Shown here one piece after another: positions 27,465 through 38,971 of a stretch of DNA of 64,000 bases. Within the stretch, counting starts at the first letter, position 1. The number at the start of each line of letters is the position of its first letter. The translations under genes and the position numbers were made by a program. The notes beneath the pieces were generated by a model that saw only the letters and a list, made by a program, of their open reading frames with translations, ran no database searches and was not told where the DNA came from. Source of the DNA: Neobacillus cucumis (GTDB lineage: Bacteria; Bacillota; Bacilli; Bacillales_B; DSM-18226); NCBI RefSeq assembly GCF_023715505.1, contig NZ_JAMBOH010000003.1, positions 124,001 to 188,000 on the forward strand, given 5' to 3'.

Positions 27465-27941
27465 TCACGTATTTTCTACATCTACGATAATGGCATCCTT
27501 TCCGATCGCGATGGGCTTCCCGGATTGAATGACTTGTTTGCCTTCCGTGATATCCGAAAAGAAGCCATCCGTAATTTCATACCCTACGATTGTGCCCAAT
27601 TCTTCCTGAAAATATACATCCTTTAACAATCCAAGCGAATCACCGCTTTTAGAAAGCATCATCATGCCGTCTAAGGAATGTTGGTGGTTTAACGTATATT
27701 CAGGACTCTCTTTTAGTTTTTCTAAATACCCAGTATCTTCAACCATTACCCCATCCCAGCCAAAGGAGGCCACTTTTTGAATATCCAAATAGAACGTTTG
27801 CTTGAAGAATATCCCTTTTTTAACTAATAGGCCTTCGACTTTTCCGGTGCTTGCTATACAAAGATCGGTAATCTCACCTATTTTGGTTCCGCTTTTAGTT
27901 TCAAAAACAGGCTGCCCTTTTAATAAAGAAAATGTCCGCAA
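27465..27941 (-). CDS. yrrD: PRC-barrel domain protein YrrD
   Basis: 158 aa if translation starts at the TTG at 27941, which has SD GGGGGGTGG 7 nt upstream and gives MRTFSLLKGQPVF. An ATG at 27980 overlaps the recD2 stop but lacks an SD. Two PRC-barrel-like halves are seen (LLKGQPVFETKSGTKIGEI and SGDSLGLLKDVYFQEELGTI). The family is implicated in RNA or metabolic roles, but no function is known for YrrD. It directly follows recD2. Confidence 0.82.
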   Translation of the reverse strand: MRTFSLLKGQPVFETKSGTKIGEITDLCIASTGKVEGLLVKKGIFFKQTFYLDIQKVASFGWDGVMVEDTGYLEKLKESPEYTLNHQHSLDGMMMLSKSGDSLGLLKDVYFQEELGTIVGYEITDGFFSDITEGKQVIQSGKPIAIGKDAIIVDVENT

Positions 27942-27966
27942 AGAGTTTCCACCCCCCGAACATTTC

Positions 27967-30378
27967 TTAGTTTCCGTCATTAGCTAGAAAATCATAAGGT
28001 GTAAGGTTTTCCATCCCAATCATTGGATGGACCTGCATCATTTCTTCCTCATAGGATAACTCACTGGAAGTATCAACATTCGTTTGAGTCACATTTATGA
28101 TGGATTCTTGAAGCTTTTGGCAGAGTGTTGTTTGTCTTTGGAGTTCATCTGCCCGTTCAATCCCCATCCTCAGTGCATCTTCTTCCCCGCAAATTATCAA
28201 TGATTGTTTACTACGAGTAATGGCTGTGTAAATTAAGTTCCTTTGGAGCATCCTATAGTAGCTTCTTGTGATAGGAAGAATGACAATTGGAAATTCACTG
28301 CCCTGTGATTTATGGACGGAGCAGCAATACGCATGAGTTATTTGATTTAGGTCCTGCCTTGTATATTCGACTTCATTTCCTTCAAAGGAAATATAAATCA
28401 TATCTTGTTTTTCGGTATTTTCTTTGGCATAGATAATCGAGATAATTTCACCGATATCTCCGTTAAATACATTGCTATCCGGTTGATTAACGAGTTGAAG
28501 CACCTTGTCACCAATTCGGTATTTTACATCGCCAAAGACGATTTCCTTACGTTTCCCATCAGGATTAGGGTTAAATATCTCCTGTAATAAGACATTCAAA
28601 CGGTCAATACCAGCAGGTCCACGATACATCGGTGCGAGCACCTGAATATCTCTTGCGGTATATCCTTTGTTTTTGGCATTAAGGGCCACTTTTTCGATAA
28701 CCTGAGCCACTTGTGCTGTTGAACATTTAATAAAAGAGCGATCAGCTTGTTTTGCGGTGACATTTGGCGGCAGATAGCCCTTTTTAATATCATGCGCCAG
28801 TTCAATAATCGAAGATCCCTCTGCCTGACGGTAGATATCCGTTAGGCGAACAGTCGGAATCCGCTCAGACTTCAGTAAATCCTTTAACACTTGCCCAGGT
28901 CCGACTGATGGAAGCTGATCCTCGTCACCTACCATGATGACTTGAATATGTTCCGGCAAGGCCTTAAACAATTGATTAGCAAGCCATATATCCAGCATCG
29001 ACGTCTCATCGACTATCAATATTTTCCCCTCTAGCGGACTTGTTTCATCACGGTCAAATCCTTCTGTCCCATTAAAGCCAAGTAAGCGGTGAATCGTAAC
29101 GGCAGGCAGTCCTGTGGATTCAGTCATTCGTTTCGCTGCTCGGCCGGTCGGGGCTGCTAGTAAAATCGGAAACGGTTCCTCTTTTTTAAAGTAATCCTTT
29201 GGTTCAAGCGAACAGCCGTGCAGTTCACCGTAAAGCTCGACAATCCCTTTTATAACAGTTGTTTTACCTGTTCCGGGGCCACCTGTTAGGATGAGCATAG
29301 GAGACATGAGCGCATTTTGAATGGCTTCTCTTTGTGAAGGGGCATATTGCACACCTAAACGCTCTTCTAAGCCGCCTAATGCCAGAAGGAACTCAGATTC
29401 AGGGAATTGTTCGCTGTATTCGGTTTGCTGTAAGATACGATTAATACTCGTAACAAGACCTTTTTCCGCGAAAAATAATGACGGGAGATAAATTCGCTTT
29501 TCTTCGCCGATTATTTTCCCCTCTTCTTCAAGTTTAATCAGTTCGCTTGAGATATCAGTGAACTCAATTTGATCGCGCTTATTTTCTTCAAGTAGTAACT
29601 TTACTTGTTCGAGCAAATCCTCCGCGTGTAAAAAAACATGGCCTGTTTGCATGCTTTCATTTTCGAGCGTGTAAAGGCAGGCCGCTTTGATCCGATCAGG
29701 ATGGTTTCCGGAAATCCCCAATTGATAGCCCAACTCGTCCGCCCGGCCAAAACCAATCCCCTCAATGTCCTCGACAAGCTGATAGGGATTTTTTTGAATA
29801 ATGGATAGAGTTTCATCTTTATAGGCTTGATAAATACGCATAGAAATTTGCGGCCCAAAACCGTATTGGTTTAAGGCGACCATCACTTGCTCAAGGCCCT
29901 GATGCTCCATTAAGGTATCATAAAGCATTTTAGCTTTTTCAGGAGGGAGCTTTGGAATGGAATCGAGTAATGACGGCTGATTAAGAATTTTTGAGATGGC
30001 ATTTTCACCAAGAGTCTCCACTATGTTCTCTGCTGTTTTCTTCCCAATACCCTTAAACATATCACCTGATAAATAAGCAATGACCCCTTGTTTCGTCTGA
30101 GGCATGTCCTTGCGAAAATGATTCGTATGGAACTGGAGTCCAAACTTTGGATGTTCTTTAAACTCTCCGAAAAATACATAGGTTTCCTGTTCATGGATTT
30201 TCGGAAAATATCCTGTTATGACCGCTTCTTTGTCATCGTATTGATCATTGGTTTCATCGACGCGGATTCTGAGGACTGTATAGAGGTTTTGTTCGTTATG
30301 GAAAATCGTTACAATTGGTCTTCCTTTTACAAACTTTCCTTGTTCCGCGAATAAATCAAGGGTGTCTTGTTTTTCCAT
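27967..30378 (-). CDS. recD2: ATP-dependent DNA helicase RecD2
   Basis: 803 aa SF1 5'-3' helicase. The long N-terminal region holds the helix-hairpin-helix-type segment MFKGIGKKTAENIVETLG (about residues 90-107), absent from RecBCD-type RecD. Motif I is ILTGGPGTGKTTVIKG (about 365), motif II VDETSMLD, and late motifs include HKSQGSEFP and YTAITRSK. RecD2 acts in DNA repair and fork stability in species with AddAB. It is followed by yrrD and preceded by yrrB, as in B. subtilis. Confidence 0.95.
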   Translation of the reverse strand: MEKQDTLDLFAEQGKFVKGRPIVTIFHNEQNLYTVLRIRVDETNDQYDDKEAVITGYFPKIHEQETYVFFGEFKEHPKFGLQFHTNHFRKDMPQTKQGVIAYLSGDMFKGIGKKTAENIVETLGENAISKILNQPSLLDSIPKLPPEKAKMLYDTLMEHQGLEQVMVALNQYGFGPQISMRIYQAYKDETLSIIQKNPYQLVEDIEGIGFGRADELGYQLGISGNHPDRIKAACLYTLENESMQTGHVFLHAEDLLEQVKLLLEENKRDQIEFTDISSELIKLEEEGKIIGEEKRIYLPSLFFAEKGLVTSINRILQQTEYSEQFPESEFLLALGGLEERLGVQYAPSQREAIQNALMSPMLILTGGPGTGKTTVIKGIVELYGELHGCSLEPKDYFKKEEPFPILLAAPTGRAAKRMTESTGLPAVTIHRLLGFNGTEGFDRDETSPLEGKILIVDETSMLDIWLANQLFKALPEHIQVIMVGDEDQLPSVGPGQVLKDLLKSERIPTVRLTDIYRQAEGSSIIELAHDIKKGYLPPNVTAKQADRSFIKCSTAQVAQVIEKVALNAKNKGYTARDIQVLAPMYRGPAGIDRLNVLLQEIFNPNPDGKRKEIVFGDVKYRIGDKVLQLVNQPDSNVFNGDIGEIISIIYAKENTEKQDMIYISFEGNEVEYTRQDLNQITHAYCCSVHKSQGSEFPIVILPITRSYYRMLQRNLIYTAITRSKQSLIICGEEDALRMGIERADELQRQTTLCQKLQESIINVTQTNVDTSSELSYEEEMMQVHPMIGMENLTPYDFLANDGN

Positions 30379-30407
30379 TCTGCTCCCTCCTTTCGGTTTT
30401 TTATATA

Positions 30408-31061
30408 TTAGAGATTTTGTTCAAGTAATTTCTTGCCATGACCTGCTAGTAAATGGTCTGGCTGGATCTCGAGTGCTTTATTAAACATAGCCAGTGCTTG
30501 GGTCTGATTTTCCTTGAATGCATACGAGACACCTAAATTATAATAAGCATCGGAATGAACAGGGTCTAGGTCAATGCATTTTTCTAGTTCAATGATGGCT
30601 TCATCAATAAGATCATTTTGAGCGAGGCATAGTCCGTACTGGAAGCGGGCCTCTGAGTCCTTCTCGTTTAACTCGACACTTCGCTGCAGGTATGGAAGAG
30701 CTAGCTTGCCTTGGTCTAGCTGCAGGAGTGTTAGACCTAACATAAAGTAGGTGTCACTTGAGTCAAGTCCTTTTTTCATGGCTTGCTCGAAACTATGTTT
30801 TGCTTCCGAGAAGCGGTCATGGCTAAAGAGGATGTTTCCGATACTATAGTAAGCAGCAGCCGCGTTTTCGTCGATTTCTATTGCTTTTTGATAAAATTTG
30901 ATTGCTTTTTCGTCGTCGCCTACTGCTGATAGAACATTGCCAAAATTGATATAGGCTACTGGGTCTTTTGGGTTTGCTTCAATTGCATCGTTAAAGGCTT
31001 TAGCAGCCTCTTCCCAGTTACCTTCTTGCATGTATTGTACACCTAATTGGTTTTTATCCAT
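30408..31061 (-). CDS. yrrB: TPR repeat protein YrrB
   Basis: 217 aa made of about six tetratricopeptide repeats (for example GNWEEAAKAFNDAIEANPKDPVAYINFG and later AYYNLGVSYAFKENQTQALAMF). B. subtilis YrrB has the same all-TPR fold and is proposed to mediate protein-protein contacts, with no enzyme activity. It lies between mnmA and recD2. Partner unknown; mnmA/yrvO proximity has led to suggestions of a tRNA-thiolation link, which is inference. Confidence 0.9.
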   Translation of the reverse strand: MDKNQLGVQYMQEGNWEEAAKAFNDAIEANPKDPVAYINFGNVLSAVGDDEKAIKFYQKAIEIDENAAAAYYSIGNILFSHDRFSEAKHSFEQAMKKGLDSSDTYFMLGLTLLQLDQGKLALPYLQRSVELNEKDSEARFQYGLCLAQNDLIDEAIIELEKCIDLDPVHSDAYYNLGVSYAFKENQTQALAMFNKALEIQPDHLLAGHGKKLLEQNL

Positions 31062-31147
31062 TTTTTCAACTCCAATCCTAAAAGAAAGTATATCATATTT
31101 TAATTAAAAGTTACCGTTTGTATCTTAGGCTGAGACCGTATTGTGGG

Positions 31148-31260
31148 ATTCCGTCGGTTTTTGAAGTAATTCCGCCGAATCCAGCTTTTATTCCACTCCA
31201 TATTGGAATTATTCCGCACATTTTTTCATTAATTCCGCCCATATTGCCATTTATTCCGCC
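31148..31260. repeat. Six ATTCC motifs phased at exactly 21 bp
   Basis: ATTCC begins at 31148, 31169, 31190, 31211, 31232 and 31253; most units read ATTCCGCC/A. Spacing is exactly 21 bp each time while the spacers differ in sequence. It lies between the mnmA terminator and yrrB. A small frame across it encodes a 7-residue GGI repeat, but has no SD. Confidence 0.85.
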
Positions 31261-31278
31261 AAACAGCAATACTCTCGC

Positions 31279-31318
31279 AAAAAAAGACCTGACTCCAATA
31301 AAGGAATCAGGATCTTTT
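31279..31318 (-). terminator. Terminator of mnmA
   Basis: GATCCTGATTCC - TTTATT - GGAGTCAGGTC (31313-31286) with TTTTTTT on the minus strand, directly after the mnmA stop. Confidence 0.85.
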
Positions 31319-33615
<2,297 letters not shown>

Positions 33616-33716
33616 AATTACACCTTCAATCAAATAATTCTCATTTATCATTCATCTAAAAATATTATAAATTAATGGCTGCTGCTTCCATTACTGACTC
33701 GCTTTTATCTTTAACC

Positions 33717-34136
33717 CTAAATATAAAACATATAGCCATCTGGCTCCTGGTCATCACTGTGGCTGGCCAAATCCTCTAATGTAGTGTTATCCAAAACACC
33801 TCTAATCGCATCACGGATTCGGATCCACAACTCGCGCTTGGCAGGTTCTTCATCTTCAATCCCTTCGACAGGGGTAATCGGACCTTCTAGCACACGAATG
33901 ACATCGCCAGCGGTAATTTTTGATGGCACATTAGTCAATTCATATCCACCATAAGCTCCTCTTATACTTTTGACCAAACCTGCATTGCGTAATGGAGCAA
34001 TTAATTGTTCTAAGTAATGCTCGGATAGTTCATTTGCTTGAGCAATCGTCTTTAGAGAGGTAGGACCTTCACCATGTTTTTTAGCTAGTTCAATCATAAT
34101 TGTCAAACCATAACGACCTTTAGTAGAAATCTTCAT
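33717..34136 (-). CDS. cymR: Rrf2 family regulator of cysteine metabolism CymR
   Basis: 139 aa with the Rrf2 winged helix (MKISTKGRYGLTIMIELAKKHG, written in parts: MKISTKGRYGL, TIMIELAK) and the recognition segment ANELSEHYLEQL. No Fe-S cysteines are present, as in CymR, which instead senses cysteine through CysK (O-acetylserine thiol-lyase). It represses sulfur-assimilation genes including mccA/mccB, whose operon lies 22 kb away in this window. It precedes yrvO-mnmA, as in B. subtilis. Confidence 0.93.
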   Translation of the reverse strand: MKISTKGRYGLTIMIELAKKHGEGPTSLKTIAQANELSEHYLEQLIAPLRNAGLVKSIRGAYGGYELTNVPSKITAGDVIRVLEGPITPVEGIEDEEPAKRELWIRIRDAIRGVLDNTTLEDLASHSDDQEPDGYMFYI

Positions 34137-34209
34137 CTATCTATTGCACCCCTATTCGTTAATGTATCTATTAATAAAAATAATCTCAGTAAATTGATAG
34201 GCATTAAAA

Positions 34210-34218
34210 ATTATATCA
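34210..34218 (-). promoter_or_regulatory. Extended -10 promoter of cymR
   Basis: TGATATAAT on the minus strand is a perfect extended -10 (TGnTATAAT), about 75 bp before the cymR ATG. No good -35 is seen, as is common with extended -10 promoters. Confidence 0.5.
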
Positions 34219-34363
34219 TATTCTTCTTTAATATGCTTTTTCAATGGAAAATGGTAAAGTTAAATTGGAAGATTCTATTTAGTCCTTATAAAATCAGTAC
34301 CTATTCTACTATAAAAAATAAATTTTCAAGCAAGACAGTCAGTTCAATTTTGGAGAGATGATT

Positions 34364-35638
34364 ATGCAGCAAAAACCATTAGCATTCCGTATGCGGCCAC
34401 GAACAATCGAGGAAGTTGTCGGACAGCAGCATCTTGTGGGGGATGGGAAAATTATCGCAAGAATGGTGAAGGCGAAACAGCTTACCTCCATGATCCTATA
34501 TGGACCGCCTGGCATTGGGAAAACTTCGATTGCAAGCGCCATTGCCGGAAGTACAAAATACGCCTTTCGCACATTAAACGCGGTAACAAATAATAAAAAA
34601 GATATGGAGATTGTGGCAGCAGAGGCAAAAATGTCTGGGAAAGTCATTCTGCTGCTTGATGAAGTCCACCGTTTAGATAAAGCCAAACAAGATTTTCTTC
34701 TCCCCTATCTGGAAAACGGAATGATCGTATTAATTGGAGCCACAACAAGTAATCCCTATCATGCGATTAACCCGGCGATTCGAAGCCGCTGTCAAATTTT
34801 TGAACTAAAGCCTTTGTCCCCGGATGAGGTCAAGCAAGCCTTAGTGCGAGCACTCCGTGATGATGAGCGCGGCTATGGTAGAGAAAAGGTAGAGATTTCT
34901 GAAGAAGCATTATTGCATTTTTCTCAAGGGTCAAATGGGGATGTTCGCAGCTCGTTGAACGCACTGGAACTGGCCATTCTATCAACCGATAAAGGTGCTG
35001 AAGGTGTCATTCATATTGATGTGGAAACGGCTGAGGAATGTTTGCAAAAGAAAAGTTTGGTTGCAGATAAAGATGGCGATGGTCATTATGATGTCCTCTC
35101 TGCTTTTCAAAAGTCTATTCGCGGGAGCGATGTGGATGCTGCCCTTCACTACCTTGGCCGCTTAATTGAAGCGGGTGACCTGCCAAGTATCAGCCGCAGA
35201 TTGATTGTGATTGCTTATGAGGATATAGGTCTAGCTAATCCACAAGCGGGAGCACGGACATTAGCAGCCATTGAAACAGCTGAAAGAATTGGCTTTCCCG
35301 AGGCAAGGATTCCACTCGCAAATGCAGTAATTGAACTTTGCTTATCACCTAAATCTAATTCAGCCGTTTTGGCCATTCAAGCGGCCCTAGATGACATCCA
35401 AAAAGGAATTGTCGGCGAAGTGCCGGACCACTTAAAGGATGCCCATTATAAAGGTGCAAAAGCGCTCGGCAGAGGAATTGGCTACTTATATCCACATGAC
35501 TATGAAAATGGCTGGGTACCTCAGCAATATTTACCGAACAAACTAAAAAACAAAACATACTACCAGCCTAAAAAAACAGGCAAATTCGAACAAGCCCTAG
35601 CAACCGTATATGAAAAATTAACCAGATCGAGAAAGTAG
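34364..35638 (+). CDS. rarA: Replication-associated recombination protein A (RarA/MgsA)
   Basis: 424 aa from the ATG at 34364; an ATG at 34358 directly abuts the SD GGAGAG. AAA+ ATPase: Walker A GPPGIGKTS (about residue 46), Walker B LLLDEVHR, sensor 1 GATTSNP, and the C-terminal SSB-interaction/tetramer domain (DIQKGIVGEVPDHLKDAHYK...). RarA works at stalled forks. It is monocistronic on the + strand, divergent from cymR, and ends just before a palindromic repeat. Confidence 0.96.
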   Translation: MQQKPLAFRMRPRTIEEVVGQQHLVGDGKIIARMVKAKQLTSMILYGPPGIGKTSIASAIAGSTKYAFRTLNAVTNNKKDMEIVAAEAKMSGKVILLLDEVHRLDKAKQDFLLPYLENGMIVLIGATTSNPYHAINPAIRSRCQIFELKPLSPDEVKQALVRALRDDERGYGREKVEISEEALLHFSQGSNGDVRSSLNALELAILSTDKGAEGVIHIDVETAEECLQKKSLVADKDGDGHYDVLSAFQKSIRGSDVDAALHYLGRLIEAGDLPSISRRLIVIAYEDIGLANPQAGARTLAAIETAERIGFPEARIPLANAVIELCLSPKSNSAVLAIQAALDDIQKGIVGEVPDHLKDAHYKGAKALGRGIGYLYPHDYENGWVPQQYLPNKLKNKTYYQPKKTGKFEQALATVYEKLTRSRK

Positions 35639-35648
35639 AAACAATAGA

Positions 35649-35697
35649 AAAGGTGACAGGCACCATGTGAAGAATTCACATGGTGCCTGTCACCTTT
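35649..35697. repeat. Perfect 49-bp palindrome (copy 2 of repeat family A)
   Basis: Two 23-bp arms (AAAGGTGACAGGCACC...) around a 3-bp centre, nearly identical to the copy at 9778-9828. It lies between the convergent rarA and ABC-permease genes and could act as a bidirectional terminator. Confidence 0.95.
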
Positions 35698-35716
35698 ATT
35701 TATGTTCTTATAGTGT

Positions 35717-36667
35717 TTATGCTGCTACGTCTCGTTTTTTGAAGACGTAGAAAGTGAGGAGCTGGAATAGGGCGAAGTAAATGACTAGCATGATAATTGA
35801 GAAGGGGATTGTCATTCCTTCGACGAGTGGTGTTCCTTCAAAATATTGCATTAAATCTGTGTTGGCAAATAAAACATATTTAGCCCAGTCAAATTTCATT
35901 GCTAACAAAGCTGTAAATTGACCCCCGGTAAATAATAAAAACAATGAGAGCCCAATCGCAAGTGAACTATTTCGAAATACAGCAGAAATCATGAATGCCA
36001 TGGTTACTAACATAATCATATCAATAGAACTTAGTCCGTAGTAAACGAGCAGATGGACAACCATATTCTGTTCCGTAACATGGCCATTAAAATAATTTAA
36101 ATAAGGAACTGCTTTGTCCGGCATACCAAACAATATGGCACCCAATACGCTAGAGAAAATAAACATGATCGCCAGCATAAGGATTGCAAATAATAATACT
36201 GTCACATATTTCGATAAAAGAATTTTAGTTCGATTAATGGGCCGGATTAATAACAGCTTAATTGTCCCCCAGTTAAACTCACTGGCCACTATGCTAGCAG
36301 CTACAATAATAATAAATACGCCTGCTAACATAATCAGCTGTGATGAATCTTTTACAAAGGACCAAACCGTATATTTCTCTTTAGGTGGAATATCATGTTT
36401 AATTTTGTAATCATTAATCGCAATTTCTTTTTTGAAATATTGCTTCTCCGATTTGATTTGGCTTTTCGCCATCTGCTGCTTTAAAGCATTGTTTTCCTCC
36501 TGTAAGACCTGCTGCCAATTATTATCCTGCTGCACATCCATACTAGTTTGTTGTGATTTAATGACAATAGCAACTACAGCTAAGGAAAGAATCAAAATAG
36601 CAATCATAACCATCGTTCCAGGACGCCTAAAAATTTTCATCCATTCATTTTTAATTAAATTAACCAC
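35717..36667 (-). CDS. ABC-2 type transporter permease
   Basis: 316 aa with about six membrane helices. One helix near the start (MVMIAILILSLAVVAIVI) is followed by an extracytoplasmic glutamine/lysine-rich loop, then ASEFNWGTIKLLLIRPINRTKILLSKY, the typical ABC-2 coupling segment. It overlaps the ATP-binding gene by 8 bp. The pair is an exporter of the bacitracin/lantibiotic-immunity or Na+ type; substrate unknown. Confidence 0.88.
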   Translation of the reverse strand: MVNLIKNEWMKIFRRPGTMVMIAILILSLAVVAIVIKSQQTSMDVQQDNNWQQVLQEENNALKQQMAKSQIKSEKQYFKKEIAINDYKIKHDIPPKEKYTVWSFVKDSSQLIMLAGVFIIIVAASIVASEFNWGTIKLLLIRPINRTKILLSKYVTVLLFAILMLAIMFIFSSVLGAILFGMPDKAVPYLNYFNGHVTEQNMVVHLLVYYGLSSIDMIMLVTMAFMISAVFRNSSLAIGLSLFLLFTGGQFTALLAMKFDWAKYVLFANTDLMQYFEGTPLVEGMTIPFSIIMLVIYFALFQLLTFYVFKKRDVAA

Positions 36668-37589
36668 GTAAAGCCACCTCCTTTTCAGACGTCACTTCAA
36701 GGAAGCGATCTTCTAATGTTTTCCCTACTTCCTTAATCCCAAAAATGGAAATATCATCGGCAACTAGTAATTTAACTAAATTAGGGATTTCCTCTTTGCT
36801 CAATTCAACAGTTAAGCCATTTCTTGAATGATTTGCTTTAAGATTTGGATGATGCACAGTTAAAAGAATCATTGCTTTTTCAGCCGGTATTACTTCCAGC
36901 TCATAGGTTACCTCGGTACCTTCATGCACAAATTCATTAACACGCTGTACATCGACTAACCTGCCATCTTGAATGATTCCGATTCTGTCACACATCATTT
37001 CCATTTCAGACAGTAAATGACTAGAAACAATCACAGCCATATTTTTTTCTCGGGCCAACAGGCGGACATAATCGCGTATTTCTCTAATCCCTGCAGGGTC
37101 TAATCCGTTAGTAGGCTCATCAAGAATTAATACAGCCGGGTCATGTAAAAGACATTGAGCCAGCCCCAACCGCTGCCTCATTCCAAGTGAATAGGTTTTG
37201 ACTTTGTCATGGATTCGTTCTGACAGTCCTACCAATTCTACCGTTTCCGCAATTTTATCTTTTGAGATTCCTTTCGACATGCGTGCATAATGAACCAAAT
37301 TCTGATAACCTGTTAAAAATTTATACATTTCCGGATTTTCAACAATCGCTCCGATATGACCGACTGCCTCCTCGAATTGAGATTTTATACTATAACCGCC
37401 TATAGTTATGTCACCGGAGGTAATTCCCATTAAACCAACAATCATCCGAATGGTGGTGGTTTTCCCTGCTCCGTTTGGACCTAAAAATCCAAACACTTCC
37501 CCTTTATTTACTCGGAAGCTAATTTGATCAATAATGGTTCTTCCTTTAATAACCTTCGTAACCTCTTTAAGTTCTACAATGCTCTCCAA
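36660..37589 (-). CDS. ABC transporter ATP-binding protein
   Basis: 309 aa, TTG start with SD GAGGAGAG. Walker A GPNGAGKTTT (about residue 38), Q-loop region, signature YSLGMRQRLGLA (about 135), Walker B AVLILDEPTNGLDP and switch histidine SSHLLSE are complete. The C-terminal 80 residues are an accessory domain typical of BcrA-like subunits. It forms an exporter with the overlapping permease. No regulatory two-component system is adjacent, so the trigger is unknown. Confidence 0.9.
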   Translation of the reverse strand: MESIVELKEVTKVIKGRTIIDQISFRVNKGEVFGFLGPNGAGKTTTIRMIVGLMGITSGDITIGGYSIKSQFEEAVGHIGAIVENPEMYKFLTGYQNLVHYARMSKGISKDKIAETVELVGLSERIHDKVKTYSLGMRQRLGLAQCLLHDPAVLILDEPTNGLDPAGIREIRDYVRLLAREKNMAVIVSSHLLSEMEMMCDRIGIIQDGRLVDVQRVNEFVHEGTEVTYELEVIPAEKAMILLTVHHPNLKANHSRNGLTVELSKEEIPNLVKLLVADDISIFGIKEVGKTLEDRFLEVTSEKEVALRG

Positions 37590-37745
37590 TTTCTCTCTCC
37601 TCTCAGGAACAAACTATATTAATCAAGTTTACCTGAATCTAGTAAAAAATTCTCCCTTCCTATATTCGGAAAGTATTGTAACAAAAAAGAAGAGCGAGTT
37701 AAAACGGCTCCGGATGGATAATCTCTAGGTCTCAAGACTGATGCA

Positions 37746-37779
37746 AAAAGAAAAACCCTAAACATCAAATAGTTTAGGG
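37746..37779 (-). terminator. Terminator of tcdA
   Basis: CCCTAAAC - loop - GTTTAGGG (37756-37779) followed by TTTTTCTTTTT on the minus strand. Confidence 0.85.
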
Positions 37780-37787
37780 CAAATTGC

Positions 37788-38555
37788 TTATTTTTCATCA
37801 GCAACGCGCTGAATTTTAATGTCTTTTAGCAATTCTCTGACAACATAGCTCGCCATAATCAAGCCAGCTGCAGAAGGCACAAAAGCATTAGAGGCAGGCG
37901 GCATTTGCGCTTTGCGAATCGGTGCATTTTCATTTCCCACTTCTTTTTTAATATCCTCCCGAATCACGATTGGACTTTCATCAGAAAAGACTACCGGAAT
38001 CCCTTTGTGAATCCGTTCTTTGCGAAGTTTTGTACGGATGACCTTTGCAATCGGGTCCGTATGCGTTTTTGAAATATCCGCAATCTTAAAACGAGTCGGA
38101 TCCATTTTGTTTGCTGCCCCCATGCTAGAAATAATCGGGATATTTCGCTTCAGGCATTCTTTCATTAAATGAATTTTATAAACAATCGTATCCGAAGCAT
38201 CCACAACAAAATCCAATTTATGACTAAATATTTCTTCATAGGTATCTTCTGTATAAAAGATTTTCAACGGAATGACTTCACAATCAGGGTTAATATCTTT
38301 AATCCGCTCTGTCATGATTTCTACCTTTGGTCTGCCGACCGTGGATAATAGTGCAATCAGCTGACGGTTGATATTAGTAATATCTACGTCATCTTTATCA
38401 ATCAAAATTAATCTGCCAACCCCGGACCGGGCCAGAGCTTCCGCCGCAAATGAACCGACACCGCCGATTCCTAAAACAGCAACCGTGCTGTTTTTCATAA
38501 TAGTTAGTCCTTCTTTACCAATAGCAAGCTCGTTTCGAGAAAATTGATGCAGCAT
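37788..38555 (-). CDS. tcdA: tRNA threonylcarbamoyladenosine dehydratase
   Basis: 255 aa from the ATG of MLHQFSRNELAIG with SD GGAGTGAA; a GTG nine bases upstream overlaps the SD. It is an E1-like (ThiF/MoeB fold) enzyme: GIGGVGSFAAEALARSG binds ATP, and DKDDVDITNINRQ follows. TcdA (YrvM, CsdL) cyclises t6A37 to ct6A in tRNA. It lies downstream of the 6S RNA gene and aspS, as in B. subtilis. Confidence 0.93.
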   Translation of the reverse strand: MLHQFSRNELAIGKEGLTIMKNSTVAVLGIGGVGSFAAEALARSGVGRLILIDKDDVDITNINRQLIALLSTVGRPKVEIMTERIKDINPDCEVIPLKIFYTEDTYEEIFSHKLDFVVDASDTIVYKIHLMKECLKRNIPIISSMGAANKMDPTRFKIADISKTHTDPIAKVIRTKLRKERIHKGIPVVFSDESPIVIREDIKKEVGNENAPIRKAQMPPASNAFVPSAAGLIMASYVVRELLKDIKIQRVADEK

Positions 38556-38659
38556 TAGATTCACTCCAAATTTATAATCACTTTTTATTATATTTTTTCA
38601 CCATAAGAATATATCATACTTGCTTATAAAAACAAGTAATCAACTAGGAATTATTCATA

Positions 38660-38692
38660 AAAGAAAAACCTTCTGCCTAAGCAGAAGGTTAT
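38660..38692 (-). terminator. Terminator of the 6S RNA gene
   Basis: AACCTTCTGC-TTAG-GCAGAAGGTT (38690-38667) followed by TTTTCTT on the minus strand. Confidence 0.85.
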
Positions 38693-38706
38693 TTTTTAGG
38701 AAAATA

Positions 38707-38912
38707 ACGAAGAGTCCCAATGGTGCCGTCGCTTATAATCCTTCGTTTTGATCCCGCTACTAGCAGGTGGGTGTCCTGTTTCCGCTATTGTAAGTCCCTA
38801 TACCGTATAGGTGGGGCATTTACGCATGGCAGAAAACTCTAGACTCCCGTATCATTAATGTTCGGTCAAAACTTCAGGTAACACAACGTACATTTCAGGA
38901 CTCTTCTTTAAT
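38707..38912 (-). ncRNA. bsrA: 6S RNA (6S-1, BsrA type)
   Basis: About 200 nt between aspS and tcdA, the position of bsrA in B. subtilis. The ends pair (GAAGAGTCCTGA near 38905 and GGGACTCTTC near 38710). Conserved 6S blocks are visible on the minus strand: TTTTGACCGAACATTA, ATACGGGAGTCTA, TACGGTATAGGGA and AGCGGGATC. 6S RNA sequesters sigma-A RNA polymerase by mimicking an open promoter. Its own promoter and terminator flank it. The exact 5' and 3' ends are estimates. Confidence 0.9.
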
Positions 38913-38919
38913 TGCTTTT

Positions 38920-38948
38920 ATCATATCATATCCTTAAACGTTCATCAA
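38920..38948 (-). promoter_or_regulatory. Sigma-A promoter of 6S RNA
   Basis: Minus strand TTGATG (38948-38943), 17-bp spacer, TATGAT (38925-38920), within the 60 bp between the aspS stop and the 6S 5' end. Confidence 0.65.
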
Positions 38949-38971
38949 GGATTTATGAAAGCGAATTCTTG

